DNA of 64,000 nt from Cohnella mopanensis (GTDB taxonomy: Bacteria; Bacillota; Bacilli; Paenibacillales; Paenibacillaceae): NCBI RefSeq assembly GCF_022352055.1, contig NZ_JAKRWM010000010.1:248001-312000 (forward strand). The letters run 5' to 3'. This document shows positions 18,535 to 27,567 of the stretch, in pieces. The translations under genes were made by a program, and so were the position numbers. How positions within the stretch are numbered: position 1 is the stretch's first letter; every line of letters starts with the position of its first letter. Below the pieces are notes generated by a model. It ran no database searches. It had not been told where the DNA came from and saw only the letters and a program-made list of their open reading frames with translations.

Positions 18535-19470
18535 TTAGTAAACTTGTTCCTTATACAAAAATCCGAATCCTAGCTCTCTCTCGGGATTTTGTAGCTTCTG
18601 AATATCCGCGAGCCATTTCGGATCGAATCGATAGCGTTCGGGGTTGCTTCCCCATAGATCCAGCGCTTGCCGATAACTTCTCAACACGGCTAAGTTATAT
18701 GGTTCCGATTTGAGCAAGGGTTCCACATACAAACTGTTCACGCCGGCTTGAATAAGCTCCGGAAGAGCCTCCAGTAGGCATATGTCATCCGGGCTCATAA
18801 CATGAGTCCCATTGTCATCCTCGTAGACGGGAAATTTCTCATCCGGACGCTCGGCTTCGACTAAGAACAAACCTTTGTCCGCTCCTTTACGAATAAGCGT
18901 CGCTTCTCTGCCAAGGTGCTCCAAATAACTTTGCACTAAATTTCGATGAGAATGATAAATGTTCGTCATTCCATGAATTTGAATTTGGATTTCCATCGCT
19001 GCTTTTTGTTTCAGGTCCACGATTTCTTCTTCGTTCAGCTCTCTTGCGACGACGGCCCTAGAAGCTCCGCGGCGCCCCCAATAAGATGCGGCGGACGAAT
19101 TCGTCCCGGTCATCTCCGCATTCCAGAACATGGTCAGACCAGGTGCATACTGCCTCACGTTCATTAATACCGCCGGATCTCCGAATACGATTGCATCCGC
19201 CCCTGCGTCCTTCAACAGTTGGAGGTATTCCGGAATCCATGCCAATTCGTCATTTCGAAAAAGCTTATTCATATTCACGTAGGCTTTCGCGCCTAGCCGG
19301 TGAACAGCGGCGACGACATCCTTCAACTGATCCGAAGTAATCTCGCCTGGCTGCCTCATGCCAAAACGCGATTCGCCGATTAATATCGCCGTCGCGCCTG
19401 CTTCAATGTATTTTTCCGCCTGTTCCAGGGAAGCGGCGGATATTAGCAATTCGGGAGTTAAGGCTGTAAT
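18535..19470 (-). CDS. trhP1: tRNA hydroxylation protein TrhP1-like (peptidase U32 family, YrrN), apparent ATT start
   Basis: This U32-family partner of the downstream gene lacks the large cysteine cluster, as expected for the YrrN-type subunit. Family features are AGATAILIGESRFGMR near residue 23, GADAIVFGDPAVL, and IHGMTNIYHSHRNLVQSY. The start is unusual. The only strong ribosome binding site, GGAGG at 19480-19484, sits 9 bases before ATT at 19470, and no in-frame ATG, GTG or TTG is nearby. A TTG at 19539 has no ribosome binding site. From ATT the protein has 311 residues, close to the roughly 309 I recall for YrrN. A sequencing error (ATG read as ATT) is an alternative. Confidence 0.85.
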   Translation of the reverse strand: MTALTPELLISAASLEQAEKYIEAGATAILIGESRFGMRQPGEITSDQLKDVVAAVHRLGAKAYVNMNKLFRNDELAWIPEYLQLLKDAGADAIVFGDPAVLMNVRQYAPGLTMFWNAEMTGTNSSAASYWGRRGASRAVVARELNEEEIVDLKQKAAMEIQIQIHGMTNIYHSHRNLVQSYLEHLGREATLIRKGADKGLFLVEAERPDEKFPVYEDDNGTHVMSPDDICLLEALPELIQAGVNSLYVEPLLKSEPYNLAVLRSYRQALDLWGSNPERYRFDPKWLADIQKLQNPERELGFGFLYKEQVY

Positions 19471-19583
19471 AGGGATACACCTCCGGGAAATCTTCGACCC
19501 GGCTCGCCTGTCCGCGGTACCCTCAGGTACGTCGAACAAGCTAGCCGGGCCGGAGCGCGTTTTATAAAACGCGTCTTTATTGT

Positions 19584-20891
19584 TTATTTAACGTTTTTCT
19601 CGCTTAACTGGATGTTTTTCTGATGTTGCTTGTAAGTAACCGCGAACAGATGGGTATTAGTTCCGTCTTTTTTGGTTACGTAATAGAAATAATCGGTTTT
19701 CTCCGGGTACAACGCCGCTTCGATCGACTTCAAACTCGGCGTTGCGATCGGACCAGGCGGAAGCCCCGCATTCAAGTAAGTATTGTACGGGCTATTTACC
19801 TTCAGGTCAACCTCGAGTAAACGTTCCTTTTGCTTGTCGAGCAAATATTGAATCGTCGCGTCGATTTGAAGCGGCATCTTCTTCTTCAGACGGTTCTGGA
19901 TGACGCTTGCAACGATCGGCCGCTCTTCATCCACGACGACTTCACGCTCGACGAGCGAGGCGATCGTCAGCAATTGATGAACGGTAAGTCCGCGTTCCTC
20001 CAGCGTGCTCTGCCAGTCTTCCGGCAATTGGTCGAGCTTATGGTCAAGTTCGGCAAGCATCCGATTAATAATATCGCCTTCCGTGCTACCGCGCTTCATC
20101 TCATACGTCTCAGGGAATAAATAACCTTCTAGCGGGAATCTTAGGCTATTATCGTTAGGAAGAGCTTTAGTCCATAGAGATCCTGTCCACTGTTCAGGTT
20201 TTGCGGCTGCTTCAAGAAACTTGGTTTTGTCGATGCCCGCGGTTTCCGCCAGCCTTGCCGCGATTTGCTGTACCGTGAATCCTTCGGGAATCGTGAACCG
20301 AATCGTTGCCCCGGCGACGATATCTCCCGAATTCAGCTTCGCTACGATCTCTTGCCGGCTCATACCGGGAGTAAGCTCGTATTCGCCAGCTTGGAAACGG
20401 GAACCTTCTCCTTCGAGCTTTAACCATCCGCTAAAAAGAAACGCGCTGCGTATAAGTCCGTTTTCTTCCAGCATTTCTGCAACTTTCTGCGCTCTCATCC
20501 CAGAATTGATCGTGATTTTAACCGGTGTAGCAGAAGCTTTAGCCGGACGCAGTCCATTCCATAAATAGAACAAGACACCGCCAAGCACGGCTAATACTAA
20601 CCCCAACGCGATAAGAAAGGACCATAGCAAGACGCGCGGCTTACGGCGCCGAATTGGCGGTACCGATGTCGTCCTGGCCGTTGTTCCTCCTTGCGAAGCT
20701 TGAGGGGCCGGAGCATCGTTCCGCTGAACGTCGGAGCGTTGTGCGGATGCGGACCTCGTCATGCGGGAATATCCGGTCGTTTCCGTAGCTGCCGCCGTCT
20801 CGCGCGTCCCCGTCGCCTTGTCGTTATCGCCTTCAATCTTATCGCCGTATATGGATTTCCAACCCGATGTCGGCTCATCATCTCTACTCAC
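19584..20891 (-). CDS. mltG: Endolytic murein transglycosylase MltG
   Basis: This protein of about 435 residues cuts nascent glycan strands at the outer membrane face and so sets strand length. It has a polar, low-complexity cytoplasmic N-terminus of about 90 residues, then one membrane helix (about 95-118), a LysM-like subdomain (about 125-210) and the YceG catalytic domain. LEGYLFPETY, the catalytic Glu in ASLVEREV, and SPYNTYLNAGLPPGPIA are all present. The GTG at 20891 follows GGAGGGG. The order mltG-trhP1-trhP2 is that of B. subtilis yrrL-yrrN-yrrO, minus yrrM. Confidence 0.93.
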   Translation of the reverse strand: MSRDDEPTSGWKSIYGDKIEGDNDKATGTRETAAATETTGYSRMTRSASAQRSDVQRNDAPAPQASQGGTTARTTSVPPIRRRKPRVLLWSFLIALGLVLAVLGGVLFYLWNGLRPAKASATPVKITINSGMRAQKVAEMLEENGLIRSAFLFSGWLKLEGEGSRFQAGEYELTPGMSRQEIVAKLNSGDIVAGATIRFTIPEGFTVQQIAARLAETAGIDKTKFLEAAAKPEQWTGSLWTKALPNDNSLRFPLEGYLFPETYEMKRGSTEGDIINRMLAELDHKLDQLPEDWQSTLEERGLTVHQLLTIASLVEREVVVDEERPIVASVIQNRLKKKMPLQIDATIQYLLDKQKERLLEVDLKVNSPYNTYLNAGLPPGPIATPSLKSIEAALYPEKTDYFYYVTKKDGTNTHLFAVTYKQHQKNIQLSEKNVK

Positions 20892-20958
20892 GTTATGTCC
20901 CCTCCAGCAGCCCCTTTTTCGTGAAAAAGAGCGGTCGCCCGCTCTCATCACTTACAAC

Positions 20959-21270
20959 TTAAGGCTGGTCGTCACTGCCAAATTGAGAATCGTCGAACGC
21001 TTCTTCGACAAGTTCCCACTCATCTACATTCGTAACGGTTTCAAGCTGAGCTTCTCCGTCCGCGTTCGCTACGATCTTGAATACTTCAATCTCATCCTCT
21101 TGCTGCATCTCTTTGGACTGAAGAATAGCGTAATCGCTGCCGTTCACGGTAAGTTCGGCCAATATTCGATAGATTTGGCCCGTTCCGTCTTCGTCATGCA
21201 ATTCCACTTGATCGCCATAAGCTTGTCGCAACGCGGAAAGCTCTTTGCTCCCGTTGTCATTGTTAGTCAT
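20959..21270 (-). CDS. DUF1292 acidic protein, copy 2 (YrzB-like)
   Basis: This 103-residue, strongly acidic soluble protein of the DUF1292 family has the pattern DxxGxxxxYRILAELTVNGSDYAIL, then VFKIVANADGEAQLETV, ending in a Trp-containing EWELVEEAF. B. subtilis has one such gene, yrzB, between yrrK (ruvX) and yrrL (mltG). Here there are two in tandem, of similar layout but clearly diverged. The function of the family is unknown. Confidence 0.85.
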   Translation of the reverse strand: MTNNDNGSKELSALRQAYGDQVELHDEDGTGQIYRILAELTVNGSDYAILQSKEMQQEDEIEVFKIVANADGEAQLETVTNVDEWELVEEAFDDSQFGSDDQP

Positions 21271-21305
21271 TTACTTTCCTCCCGAAGGTTAGCGCAACGG
21301 CATAA

Positions 21306-21614
21306 TTAGCCCTTGTCGCCTTCCGCTTCGTCGAATTCGCCGATCAACGTATTGAACGTTTCTTCGACCATATCCCATTCGGCTTGATCTTCGATCGGAT
21401 AGAGCTTGATTTCGTCGTTCTCTTCATCGTAACGGAACGCGAATACTTCTTGCTCCTCGTCTTCCTCGTCCGCCGGAACGACCATTAAATACTTGCGGTC
21501 CGTTCCGTCGTCCAGCTCGAAGCGCATGATGACTTCGAACGCTTCATCGTTGCCTTCATCGTCTGGAATATAAATAATTTCCGCTTCTTCTTCGTTGTTC
21601 AAAATGTCCGTCAT
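21306..21614 (-). CDS. DUF1292 acidic protein, copy 1 (YrzB-like)
   Basis: This acidic DUF1292 protein of about 102 residues has the core FEVIMRFELDDGTDRKYLMVV, then VFAFRYDEENDEIKLYPI and EWDMVEETF. The start is either the ATG at 21629, which overlaps the ruvX stop, or the ATG at 21614, which has GAGGGAA at good spacing; I prefer the second. It sits in the ireB-ruvX-DUF1292-mltG operon. The duplicate downstream shares the C-terminal EW-ELVEE/DMVEE motif. Confidence 0.88.
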   Translation of the reverse strand: MTDILNNEEEAEIIYIPDDEGNDEAFEVIMRFELDDGTDRKYLMVVPADEEDEEQEVFAFRYDEENDEIKLYPIEDQAEWDMVEETFNTLIGEFDEAEGDKG

Positions 21615-21625
21615 GGACGATTCCC

Positions 21626-22039
21626 TCATTTCGATATCGAATCCAGATAGCTCTGCAGCAATATAGCCGCGGCCATCTTGTCGATGACTAGTTTGCGTTT
21701 GCGTCTGCTTACGTCGGCTTCCAGCAAAGTGCGTTCTGCGGATACCGTAGTCAGCCTTTCATCCCAAAGCTGGACAGGTAAGGATAGTGTCTCCTTAAGC
21801 TTCTCAGCGAATGCGATGCAATTTTCCCCACTCGGGCCGACTGTTCCATTCATGTTCTTCGGAAGTCCTACGACGATGGACTCCACTTCGTATTGTTTGA
21901 TCAACTCGACAATGCGTGCCATCGGATCGGCGACGACCTTCTGGTCGATCACTTCCACGCCTTGAGCGGTCCACCCGAACAAGTCGCTCATCGCTACGCC
22001 GATACGTCTTTCCCCATAATCCAACCCCATGATGCGCAT
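21626..22039 (-). CDS. ruvX: RuvX/YqgF pre-16S rRNA nuclease / Holliday junction resolvase-like protein
   Basis: This 137-residue RNase H-fold protein has the catalytic N-terminal motif GLDYGERRIGVA, the central VVGLPKNMNGT, and DERLTTVSAE with the second acidic residue. Family members finish 16S rRNA 5' ends (E. coli YqgF) and resemble Holliday junction resolvases. The gene lies 3 bases after ireB and overlaps the next frame by 4 bases if that starts at 21629. This placement is standard in Firmicutes. Confidence 0.95.
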   Translation of the reverse strand: MRIMGLDYGERRIGVAMSDLFGWTAQGVEVIDQKVVADPMARIVELIKQYEVESIVVGLPKNMNGTVGPSGENCIAFAEKLKETLSLPVQLWDERLTTVSAERTLLEADVSRRKRKLVIDKMAAAILLQSYLDSISK

Positions 22040-22042
22040 AGA

Positions 22043-22318
22043 TTAACGGTTCTGCTGAAGATAGAAACGTACGAGTTCTTCGATAAGTTCGTCGCGTTCC
22101 TTCTTGCGGATCAGACTGCGCGCATTGTTATGACGCGGAATAAAGGCAGGATCTCCGGAGAGCAAATAGCCGACGATCTGATTGATCGGATGATATTCTT
22201 TCTCCACTAAGGCATCATGTACCGTAAATAAAATATCGCGGGATGATACTTCATGAGGATCCGCTACGACGTCAAATTTGACGGTCATGTCCAAATGATT
22301 GTTGTCCGACGAGCTCAT
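22043..22318 (-). CDS. IreB family regulatory phosphoprotein (YrzL)
   Basis: This is a 91-residue protein. The conserved IreB core covers [19 protein letters not shown] and [20 protein letters not shown] followed by [16 protein letters not shown]. In Enterococcus IreB is a target of the IreK Ser/Thr kinase and affects cephalosporin resistance. The ATG at 22318 follows GAGGTG; the longer open frame to 22459 has no homology. It is the first gene of the operon with ruvX, immediately downstream of alaS, the usual arrangement. Confidence 0.93.
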   Translation of the reverse strand: MSSSDNNHLDMTVKFDVVADPHEVSSRDILFTVHDALVEKEYHPINQIVGYLLSGDPAFIPRHNNARSLIRKKERDELIEELVRFYLQQNR

Positions 22319-22467
22319 CTCCAGCACCTCGCTTTCACTGACAAACTCTTTAGCACTTGTATTCATAATAACATAATCTCTGGTGGACAGGAAATTAGTG
22401 GTGCTGTTTAGATTTTCGACAATCCGGGAGTCCAGTGAACTAACTCTCTCCAGCCGCATCCTCTCCG

Positions 22468-22503
22468 CCCATTGCCTTGATTAGACTAGAAGGAGGCAAT
22501 GGG
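22468..22503. repeat. Inverted repeat between alaS and ireB
   Basis: CCCATTGCCT (22468-22477) pairs with AGGCAATGGG (22494-22503) across 16 bases, in the 266-base gap between alaS and ireB. No T-run follows on either strand, so it is not a typical intrinsic terminator. It could be an operator or a processing hairpin. I see no clear promoter for ireB in the rest of the gap. Confidence 0.5.
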
Positions 22504-22584
22504 CTCCAAGAGGCGGACGTAAACTCTTACGAGAGCTAGTTCACTTCCCTCCCTAAGGTCGAAAGCTTCCAAACCATAATTACC

Positions 22585-25221
22585 TTAGGACAATTGAGCC
22601 AAAACCAACTGTTCGGCAGCGGCTAGAGCTTCGGACAGCTTGGACGGGTCTTTACCGCCGGCTTGGGCAAGCTCCGGCTTGCCGCCGCCACCGCCGCCGC
22701 AAATCGCTGCGATATCTTTGATCAGCTTGCCTGCGTGCAGGCCTTGCTTCACGAGATCGGACGTTACCGCGACGACCAAGTTGACTTTGTCGTCCGAGGT
22801 CGAACCGAGTACAAGCACCGCTGAACCGAGCTTCAGCTTAAGCTCGTCGGCCACGCCGCGAAGGGCATCCATGCCGCCTGCGTTTACTTCGGTCGAGAGA
22901 AGCGTAAAACCGCCGACCGTCTTCGCTGCCGAGACGAGGTCTGCAGCTTCCAAGCGGCTGAGCTTGCCTTGAAGCGATTCATTGTCGCGTTGCAGCTGGC
23001 GGACTTCGCCTTGAACAGCCTCGATTCGCTTAGCGACATCGTTTACGCCGCATTTCAATTGCGCGGCTGCGCCTTTGAGCACGTTCAACTGATCATCGAG
23101 ATAATTGTAAGCGTTCCTGCCTGTGACCGCTTCGATCCGACGAACGCCTGAGCCGATACCGCCTTCGCTGACGAGCTTGAACAGCCCGATCTGGGAAGTG
23201 TTGCGAACGTGGCAACCGCCGCATAGCTCCAAGCTATAATCGCCTACGCGAACGACGCGGACGATATCGCCGTATTTTTCTCCGAACAAAGCCATAGCGC
23301 CAAGAGCCTTTGCTTCCGCAATCGGCTTGAAGCTGATGTCCAGCTCCGTTCCGATCCAGATTTGCTCGTTCACGCGACGCTCGACTTCCGCAAGCTCTTC
23401 GGGCGTAATCGCGCCGAAATGCGAGAAGTCGAACCGTAAACGTTCCGGATCCACAAGCGATCCCGCTTGGTTAACATGCTCGCCGAGCACGTCTTTCAAA
23501 GCTCTGTGCAGTAAGTGGGTAGCCGTATGGTTACGCACGATGTCGCTGCGTTCGGAAGCGTTAACGGAAGCCGTTAACGTATCGCCGACTCGCAGGAGGC
23601 CGCTCGTAACGACGACTTGATGGACCGATTGGCCGTGAGGAGCTTTGCTCAAGCCATTCACGTTCGCTTGGATCCCTTTGCCGAATAGAACTCCGCGGTC
23701 GCTCACTTGCCCGCCGCTCTCTGCGTAGAACGGCGTCCGATCTAGAACGACCAGCACCTTGTCATCTACGCCGGCTACGTCTACGAATTGATTATCCGCT
23801 ACGATAGCGATAACGCGCGACTCCGCCGTCAAGCCTTCATAGCCAACGAATTCGCTCTTCTCGGTGTAGTCTGCCAACGGACCGCCTTGAACCTTCATGC
23901 TGTCCGTCTCTTGGCGTGCCGCGCGAGCGCGATCGCGCTGTTCTTGCATCGAAGAATCGAAGCCTTCCCGATCGACGGTCATGCCTTGCTCCGTCGCGTA
24001 GTCTTCCGTCAGATCGAACGGGAAGCCGTACGTATCGTATAATTTGAAAGCATCCGGACCGGAGATGACCGTCCTGCCACTGGCGCGAGCTTTGTCGCAT
24101 AGATCCGCCAAGATAGCCAATCCGTCGGACAGCGTCTCATGGAAGCGCTCTTCTTCCGTGCGGATAACTTTCTCGATAAACTCGCGTTTCTCCAGCACTT
24201 CCGGATAGTAGACACCCATGATTTCGCCTACCGTAGGCGTTAGCTCCCATAAGAACGGACGATCGATTCCGATCACTTTGCCGTAACGAACCGCGCGGCG
24301 GAGCAACCTGCGAATGACGTATCCGCGTCCTTCGTTCGAAGGAAGAACGCCGTCACCTACGGAGAACGCAACCGTACGAATATGGTCGGCGATCACTTTC
24401 AGGGCAACGTCATGCTCTTCGTTCGTTTTGTATTTTACGCCTGCGATAGCGCTGGCGCGCTCGATCAGAGGCATGAACAAATCGGTGTCGAAGTTCGAAT
24501 CCACGTCTTGCAAAATCGAGGCAAACCGCTCGAGGCCTGCGCCGGTATCGATGTTTTTGTTCGGAAGCGGCGTATAGCTGCCGTCTTTGTTATGGTTAAA
24601 TTGCGAGAAAACAAGGTTCCATACTTCAAGGAAACGCTCGTTCTCCCCGCCCGTCGTGCAATCGGGATCGGATAGATCGCCATACTTATCTCCGCGATCA
24701 TAGAAGATTTCGGTACAAGGACCGCATGGACCTTCGCCGATATCCCAGAAATTGTCCTGCAACTTGACGATACGCTCAGGCGGAAGGCCGATTTTCTCGT
24801 TCCAGAAGCGATAAGCCTCTTCGTCCTCCGGATATACCGTAACGGACAGCTTTTCCGGATCAAATCCGATCCATTCCGGTCCTGTCAAGAATTCCCAAGC
24901 CCAAGTGATCGCTTCTTCCTTGAAATAATCGCCGATGGAGAAATTGCCCAGCATCTCGAAAAACGTGTGATGGCGGCGCGTTTTGCCTACGTTCTCGATG
25001 TCGTTCGTACGAATGCACTTCTGGGAATTCGCGATTCTTGGATTTTCCGGCTTCACGCGTCCGTCGAAATACGCTTTCAGCGGTGCCATGCCGGCATTAA
25101 TCCATAACAACGAAGGATCGTTATGCGGAACGAGCGGCGAGCTCGGTTCGATCTTATGGCCTTTGCTTTCAAAAAACGCTAACCATTTGCTACGAATTTC
25201 TGCTGCTTTCATCGGTTTCAT
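22585..25221 (-). CDS. alaS: Alanine--tRNA ligase
   Basis: This 878-residue class II synthetase charges tRNA-Ala. The catalytic domain begins [17 protein letters not shown]; motif 2 is near [20 protein letters not shown], with [14 protein letters not shown] following. The editing domain carries the zinc-type HTATHLLH and CGGCHV motifs, and the C-terminal oligomerisation domain ends with a glycine-rich [16 protein letters not shown]. The ATG at 25221 lies behind AGGAGG, and the length equals that of the B. subtilis enzyme. Expression is controlled by the T-box leader upstream. Confidence 0.98.
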   Translation of the reverse strand: MKPMKAAEIRSKWLAFFESKGHKIEPSSPLVPHNDPSLLWINAGMAPLKAYFDGRVKPENPRIANSQKCIRTNDIENVGKTRRHHTFFEMLGNFSIGDYFKEEAITWAWEFLTGPEWIGFDPEKLSVTVYPEDEEAYRFWNEKIGLPPERIVKLQDNFWDIGEGPCGPCTEIFYDRGDKYGDLSDPDCTTGGENERFLEVWNLVFSQFNHNKDGSYTPLPNKNIDTGAGLERFASILQDVDSNFDTDLFMPLIERASAIAGVKYKTNEEHDVALKVIADHIRTVAFSVGDGVLPSNEGRGYVIRRLLRRAVRYGKVIGIDRPFLWELTPTVGEIMGVYYPEVLEKREFIEKVIRTEEERFHETLSDGLAILADLCDKARASGRTVISGPDAFKLYDTYGFPFDLTEDYATEQGMTVDREGFDSSMQEQRDRARAARQETDSMKVQGGPLADYTEKSEFVGYEGLTAESRVIAIVADNQFVDVAGVDDKVLVVLDRTPFYAESGGQVSDRGVLFGKGIQANVNGLSKAPHGQSVHQVVVTSGLLRVGDTLTASVNASERSDIVRNHTATHLLHRALKDVLGEHVNQAGSLVDPERLRFDFSHFGAITPEELAEVERRVNEQIWIGTELDISFKPIAEAKALGAMALFGEKYGDIVRVVRVGDYSLELCGGCHVRNTSQIGLFKLVSEGGIGSGVRRIEAVTGRNAYNYLDDQLNVLKGAAAQLKCGVNDVAKRIEAVQGEVRQLQRDNESLQGKLSRLEAADLVSAAKTVGGFTLLSTEVNAGGMDALRGVADELKLKLGSAVLVLGSTSDDKVNLVVAVTSDLVKQGLHAGKLIKDIAAICGGGGGGKPELAQAGGKDPSKLSEALAAAEQLVLAQLS

Positions 25222-25249
25222 TGGGGTAATCCTCCTCATAATCGTCCAA

Positions 25250-25533
25250 AAAAATAAAAAAACGCCCCTAAAAATCAGGGACGAAAATTTTCGCGGTACC
25301 ACCCTGGTTATTGTATCCGAAAGATACAATCTCCTCATGCAGCGATAACGGCCTTCGCCGGCGGACTTGAATCCGCACTCCGAAACGAGCTTCCTTCGCC
25401 CTTCGCATCGAAGATTTTCTCAGCCATGTCGCTGATCCCGCCCTACGGCAAGCTCGCAACATGAAATCTTCTCTCTGATTACGCGGTCTGCAAAGTACTT
25501 ATGTTCCGTCAACGTGTTGCTAATATGATGATC
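25250..25533 (-). promoter_or_regulatory. T-box riboswitch (alanine) upstream of alaS
   Basis: The T-box sequence AGGGTGGTACCGCG lies at 25292-25305 on the minus strand. It is followed by a terminator stem (25263-25283) and a long T-rich run (25250-25262). Stem I can be drawn from GAAGATTT / AAAATCTTC, and its 3' internal loop holds GCT (25422-25424), an alanine codon, as specifier. Uncharged tRNA-Ala would stabilise the antiterminator and allow alaS transcription. This fills the 344-base gap before alaS. Confidence 0.94.
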
Positions 25534-25539
25534 ATACAA

Positions 25540-25569
25540 ATTATAGACAACGTATTTCGACGCTGTCAA
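25540..25569 (-). promoter_or_regulatory. SigA promoter of the alaS leader
   Basis: On the minus strand a perfect TTGACA (25564-25569) and a perfect TATAAT (25540-25545) are 18 bp apart. The -35 box overlaps the TGA stop codon (25566-25568) of the upstream membrane-protein gene. Confidence 0.85.
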
Positions 25570-26636
25570 ACGGTTTTTCTATGGATATAGTAGGCGGACA
25601 CATGTTGAACGACGACTTTCAACGCGGCATAGAAAGGAACTGCCAGGATCATCCCCACTACTCCCGCCAATTGCCCTCCGATAAGCAGCACCAAAATAAT
25701 CGTCAAAGGATGCATTTTCATCGATTTTCCAACAACCTGCGGGCTGATGACGTTGCTCTCTAAGTTCTGGCAAATCATGTTAACGATAATAACCATGAGC
25801 ACCATTTTCCACGAAATCGTCGTCGCCATAATCAGAGCTGGGAACGCTCCGAAGAACGGCCCTAGGTAAGGAATAATGTCGAACAGGGACACGAACCCGG
25901 CCATTAAGAGCGGATAAGGCATTCCAATGATCAAGTAACCGATATAGGCAAGCACTCCAATACAGAAGGAAACGATAAGCTGTCCGCGTATATAGCTTCC
26001 TAATGCCGTGTCTATTTCCTTCATGAGCCTAACCGCGTGTTTGCGTCTGGTTCGTGGGATATATTTCAGCGCGGCACGTTCGAATACGTCTAAGTCCTTC
26101 ATCATGTAGAACGCAAGAAAAGGAACTATCATCGCAATGAACAGCACGTTCACTACGGCACCGATATTGTTAAGAAAGTCGGCGATCCGTTGTTCGATTT
26201 GTTTCTCCATCGTGCTAATCGATCGATTAATCCCATCCCTGACGGTTTCCGGCAATACGTTGTTGTTATTGAAATGATCGACAAGGCTTTGCGCCTTCAT
26301 CGTCAAATCCGGCATCCGTTCATTCAGTTCCTCTACCTGATTCATGAACATCGGAATGACGTTCATTAGGATGACGACGGACACCGAAATGAATACCGCA
26401 TAGATGAGCAGAACCGCTGCCGTACGAGGCACTTTACGGTCATGAAGCATATTAACGATCGGGTTAAGCGTATATGAGATCACCATCGCGACGAGGAAAG
26501 GCGTCAATACCGCCTTCAGAAAATCATAGACGGACATGAGCATGGGACGTACGAGGACGACAAGAAACAATACGACCAAGATCAAGATCGTATAAATAAG
26601 CGCGGTAAACAACCGACTCTGCGTCATCCGGCTCAT
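25566..26636 (-). CDS. AI-2E family transporter (YrrI-like)
   Basis: This protein of about 356 residues in the AI-2E/PerM family has 7-8 membrane helices. Typical segments are SLFDIIPYLGPFFGAFPALIM and VVGMILAVPFYAALKV. A soluble insert with MKAQSLVDHFN lies between helices 3 and 4. The position directly upstream of alaS matches B. subtilis yrrI. The substrate is unknown; some relatives act as cation/proton antiporters or signal exporters. The ATG at 26636 has GGAGATGG upstream; the longer frame to 26726 reads through untranslated sequence. A terminator separates it from the zinc-ribbon gene. Confidence 0.88.
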   Translation of the reverse strand: MSRMTQSRLFTALIYTILILVVLFLVVLVRPMLMSVYDFLKAVLTPFLVAMVISYTLNPIVNMLHDRKVPRTAAVLLIYAVFISVSVVILMNVIPMFMNQVEELNERMPDLTMKAQSLVDHFNNNNVLPETVRDGINRSISTMEKQIEQRIADFLNNIGAVVNVLFIAMIVPFLAFYMMKDLDVFERAALKYIPRTRRKHAVRLMKEIDTALGSYIRGQLIVSFCIGVLAYIGYLIIGMPYPLLMAGFVSLFDIIPYLGPFFGAFPALIMATTISWKMVLMVIIVNMICQNLESNVISPQVVGKSMKMHPLTIILVLLIGGQLAGVVGMILAVPFYAALKVVVQHVSAYYIHRKTV

Positions 26637-26724
26637 CTCTCCATCTCCCCCCGAGCAAGCGCGCCTCTTCCCTTCATTCCCAATTAGTATATGTACTTGT
26701 CCCGACCCGTAAACCAAAGGAAAC

Positions 26725-26766
26725 AAAAAAGCACTCCGACCTCCCGTTTGGGAGCATCAGAGTGCT
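26725..26766 (-). terminator. Terminator of the PRC-barrel / zinc-ribbon unit
   Basis: The outer stem AGCACTC/GAGTGCT (26730-26736 with 26760-26766) and an inner CTCCC/GGGAG stem are followed on the minus strand by six T. Confidence 0.82.
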
Positions 26767-26780
26767 AATCGCTTTCGTCT

Positions 26781-26987
26781 TTACATTCCGTTCGCATGGA
26801 TCTGAACCGGCATAGTTTCCTCGAAGAACAAGTCGTCCAGCGAGCTTAACGTGCCGTCCTCTTCCACTTGATACACCGACATCTTCTCACCGTTCACCGT
26901 TAGTTCGATAAAGCAGCTCCAACAGTAAAACTGGTGGGAACCGATTTTTCCAATATCTTTGGAGCTGCAATTCGGGCATCTCATCAT
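26781..26987 (-). CDS. Small zinc-ribbon protein
   Basis: This 68-residue protein has two CxxC knuckles, CPNC (residues 4-7) and CWSC (22-25), that should bind one zinc ion. An acidic C-terminal half (YQVEEDGTLSSLDDLF) follows. It overlaps the PRC-barrel gene by four bases (ATGA), so the two are translationally coupled and probably act together. I know no assigned function. Confidence 0.75.
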   Translation of the reverse strand: MMRCPNCSSKDIGKIGSHQFYCWSCFIELTVNGEKMSVYQVEEDGTLSSLDDLFFEETMPVQIHANGM

Positions 26988-27535
26988 CCGTCTTCACCTG
27001 TCACTTTCCAAGTATGGTCTCTCGTAAGTATCCGCTCGTAAGAAGCCGGTACCAGTATGGCATCCTCGCCCAAAATAATATTCTCAGGCGCCTCCGGCAG
27101 AAACAATTTCCGCCTTCCCTCGAATACGTCCGCGAGAAAACCATCCGTTAACTCATATCCTAATATTTGTGTACCCTCAGACGGTTGAAAATAAACGTCT
27201 GAGATTTCTCCTAAATGCCGTCCTTCGATCGTATATACCGACATTTCCTTCAATCGGATGACACCGGTGTGGAAAGTCCGCAGCAGCTGCTTGCTATCTA
27301 AAGTCGCAATGACTGTACTGTTGCGTATCAACAGGGCATCTTCACCGCAGTGAACGATATCTTCCCAATAAACCACCTTGGGCATTTTGCGAATTACGCC
27401 TGAACGGGTATATCTGTCTAAAATAACCCCGACCAGACTCCAAAATTCGTCAAACCAGAAATCCTTGACTTTGCCAACGCCCTTACCGTTTTCGAGAAGT
27501 ACCGGCAGGCCGAGAATCCGTTGTACTTGGAACAT
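26984..27535 (-). CDS. PRC-barrel domain protein (YrrD-like)
   Basis: This 183-residue soluble protein appears to hold two PRC-barrel units: one at 5-75 (QRILGLPVLLENGKGVGKVKDF) and one at 90-170 (MSVYTIEGRHLGEISDVYF). PRC-barrels serve as docking domains in photosynthetic reaction centres, RimM and sporulation proteins. B. subtilis yrrD lies in the same alaS-iscS interval. The ATG follows a weak upstream site. It is likely the first gene of a two-gene unit with the zinc ribbon. Confidence 0.83.
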   Translation of the reverse strand: MFQVQRILGLPVLLENGKGVGKVKDFWFDEFWSLVGVILDRYTRSGVIRKMPKVVYWEDIVHCGEDALLIRNSTVIATLDSKQLLRTFHTGVIRLKEMSVYTIEGRHLGEISDVYFQPSEGTQILGYELTDGFLADVFEGRRKLFLPEAPENIILGEDAILVPASYERILTRDHTWKVTGEDG

Positions 27536-27567
27536 AAACCGGACTCCTGACTATTTCAACGCGCCTG

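Noticed and set aside
22468..22503. Intrinsic terminator of alaS
   Set aside because: The 10-bp inverted repeat has a 16-base loop and no T-run on the minus strand; it was listed only as an inverted repeat.
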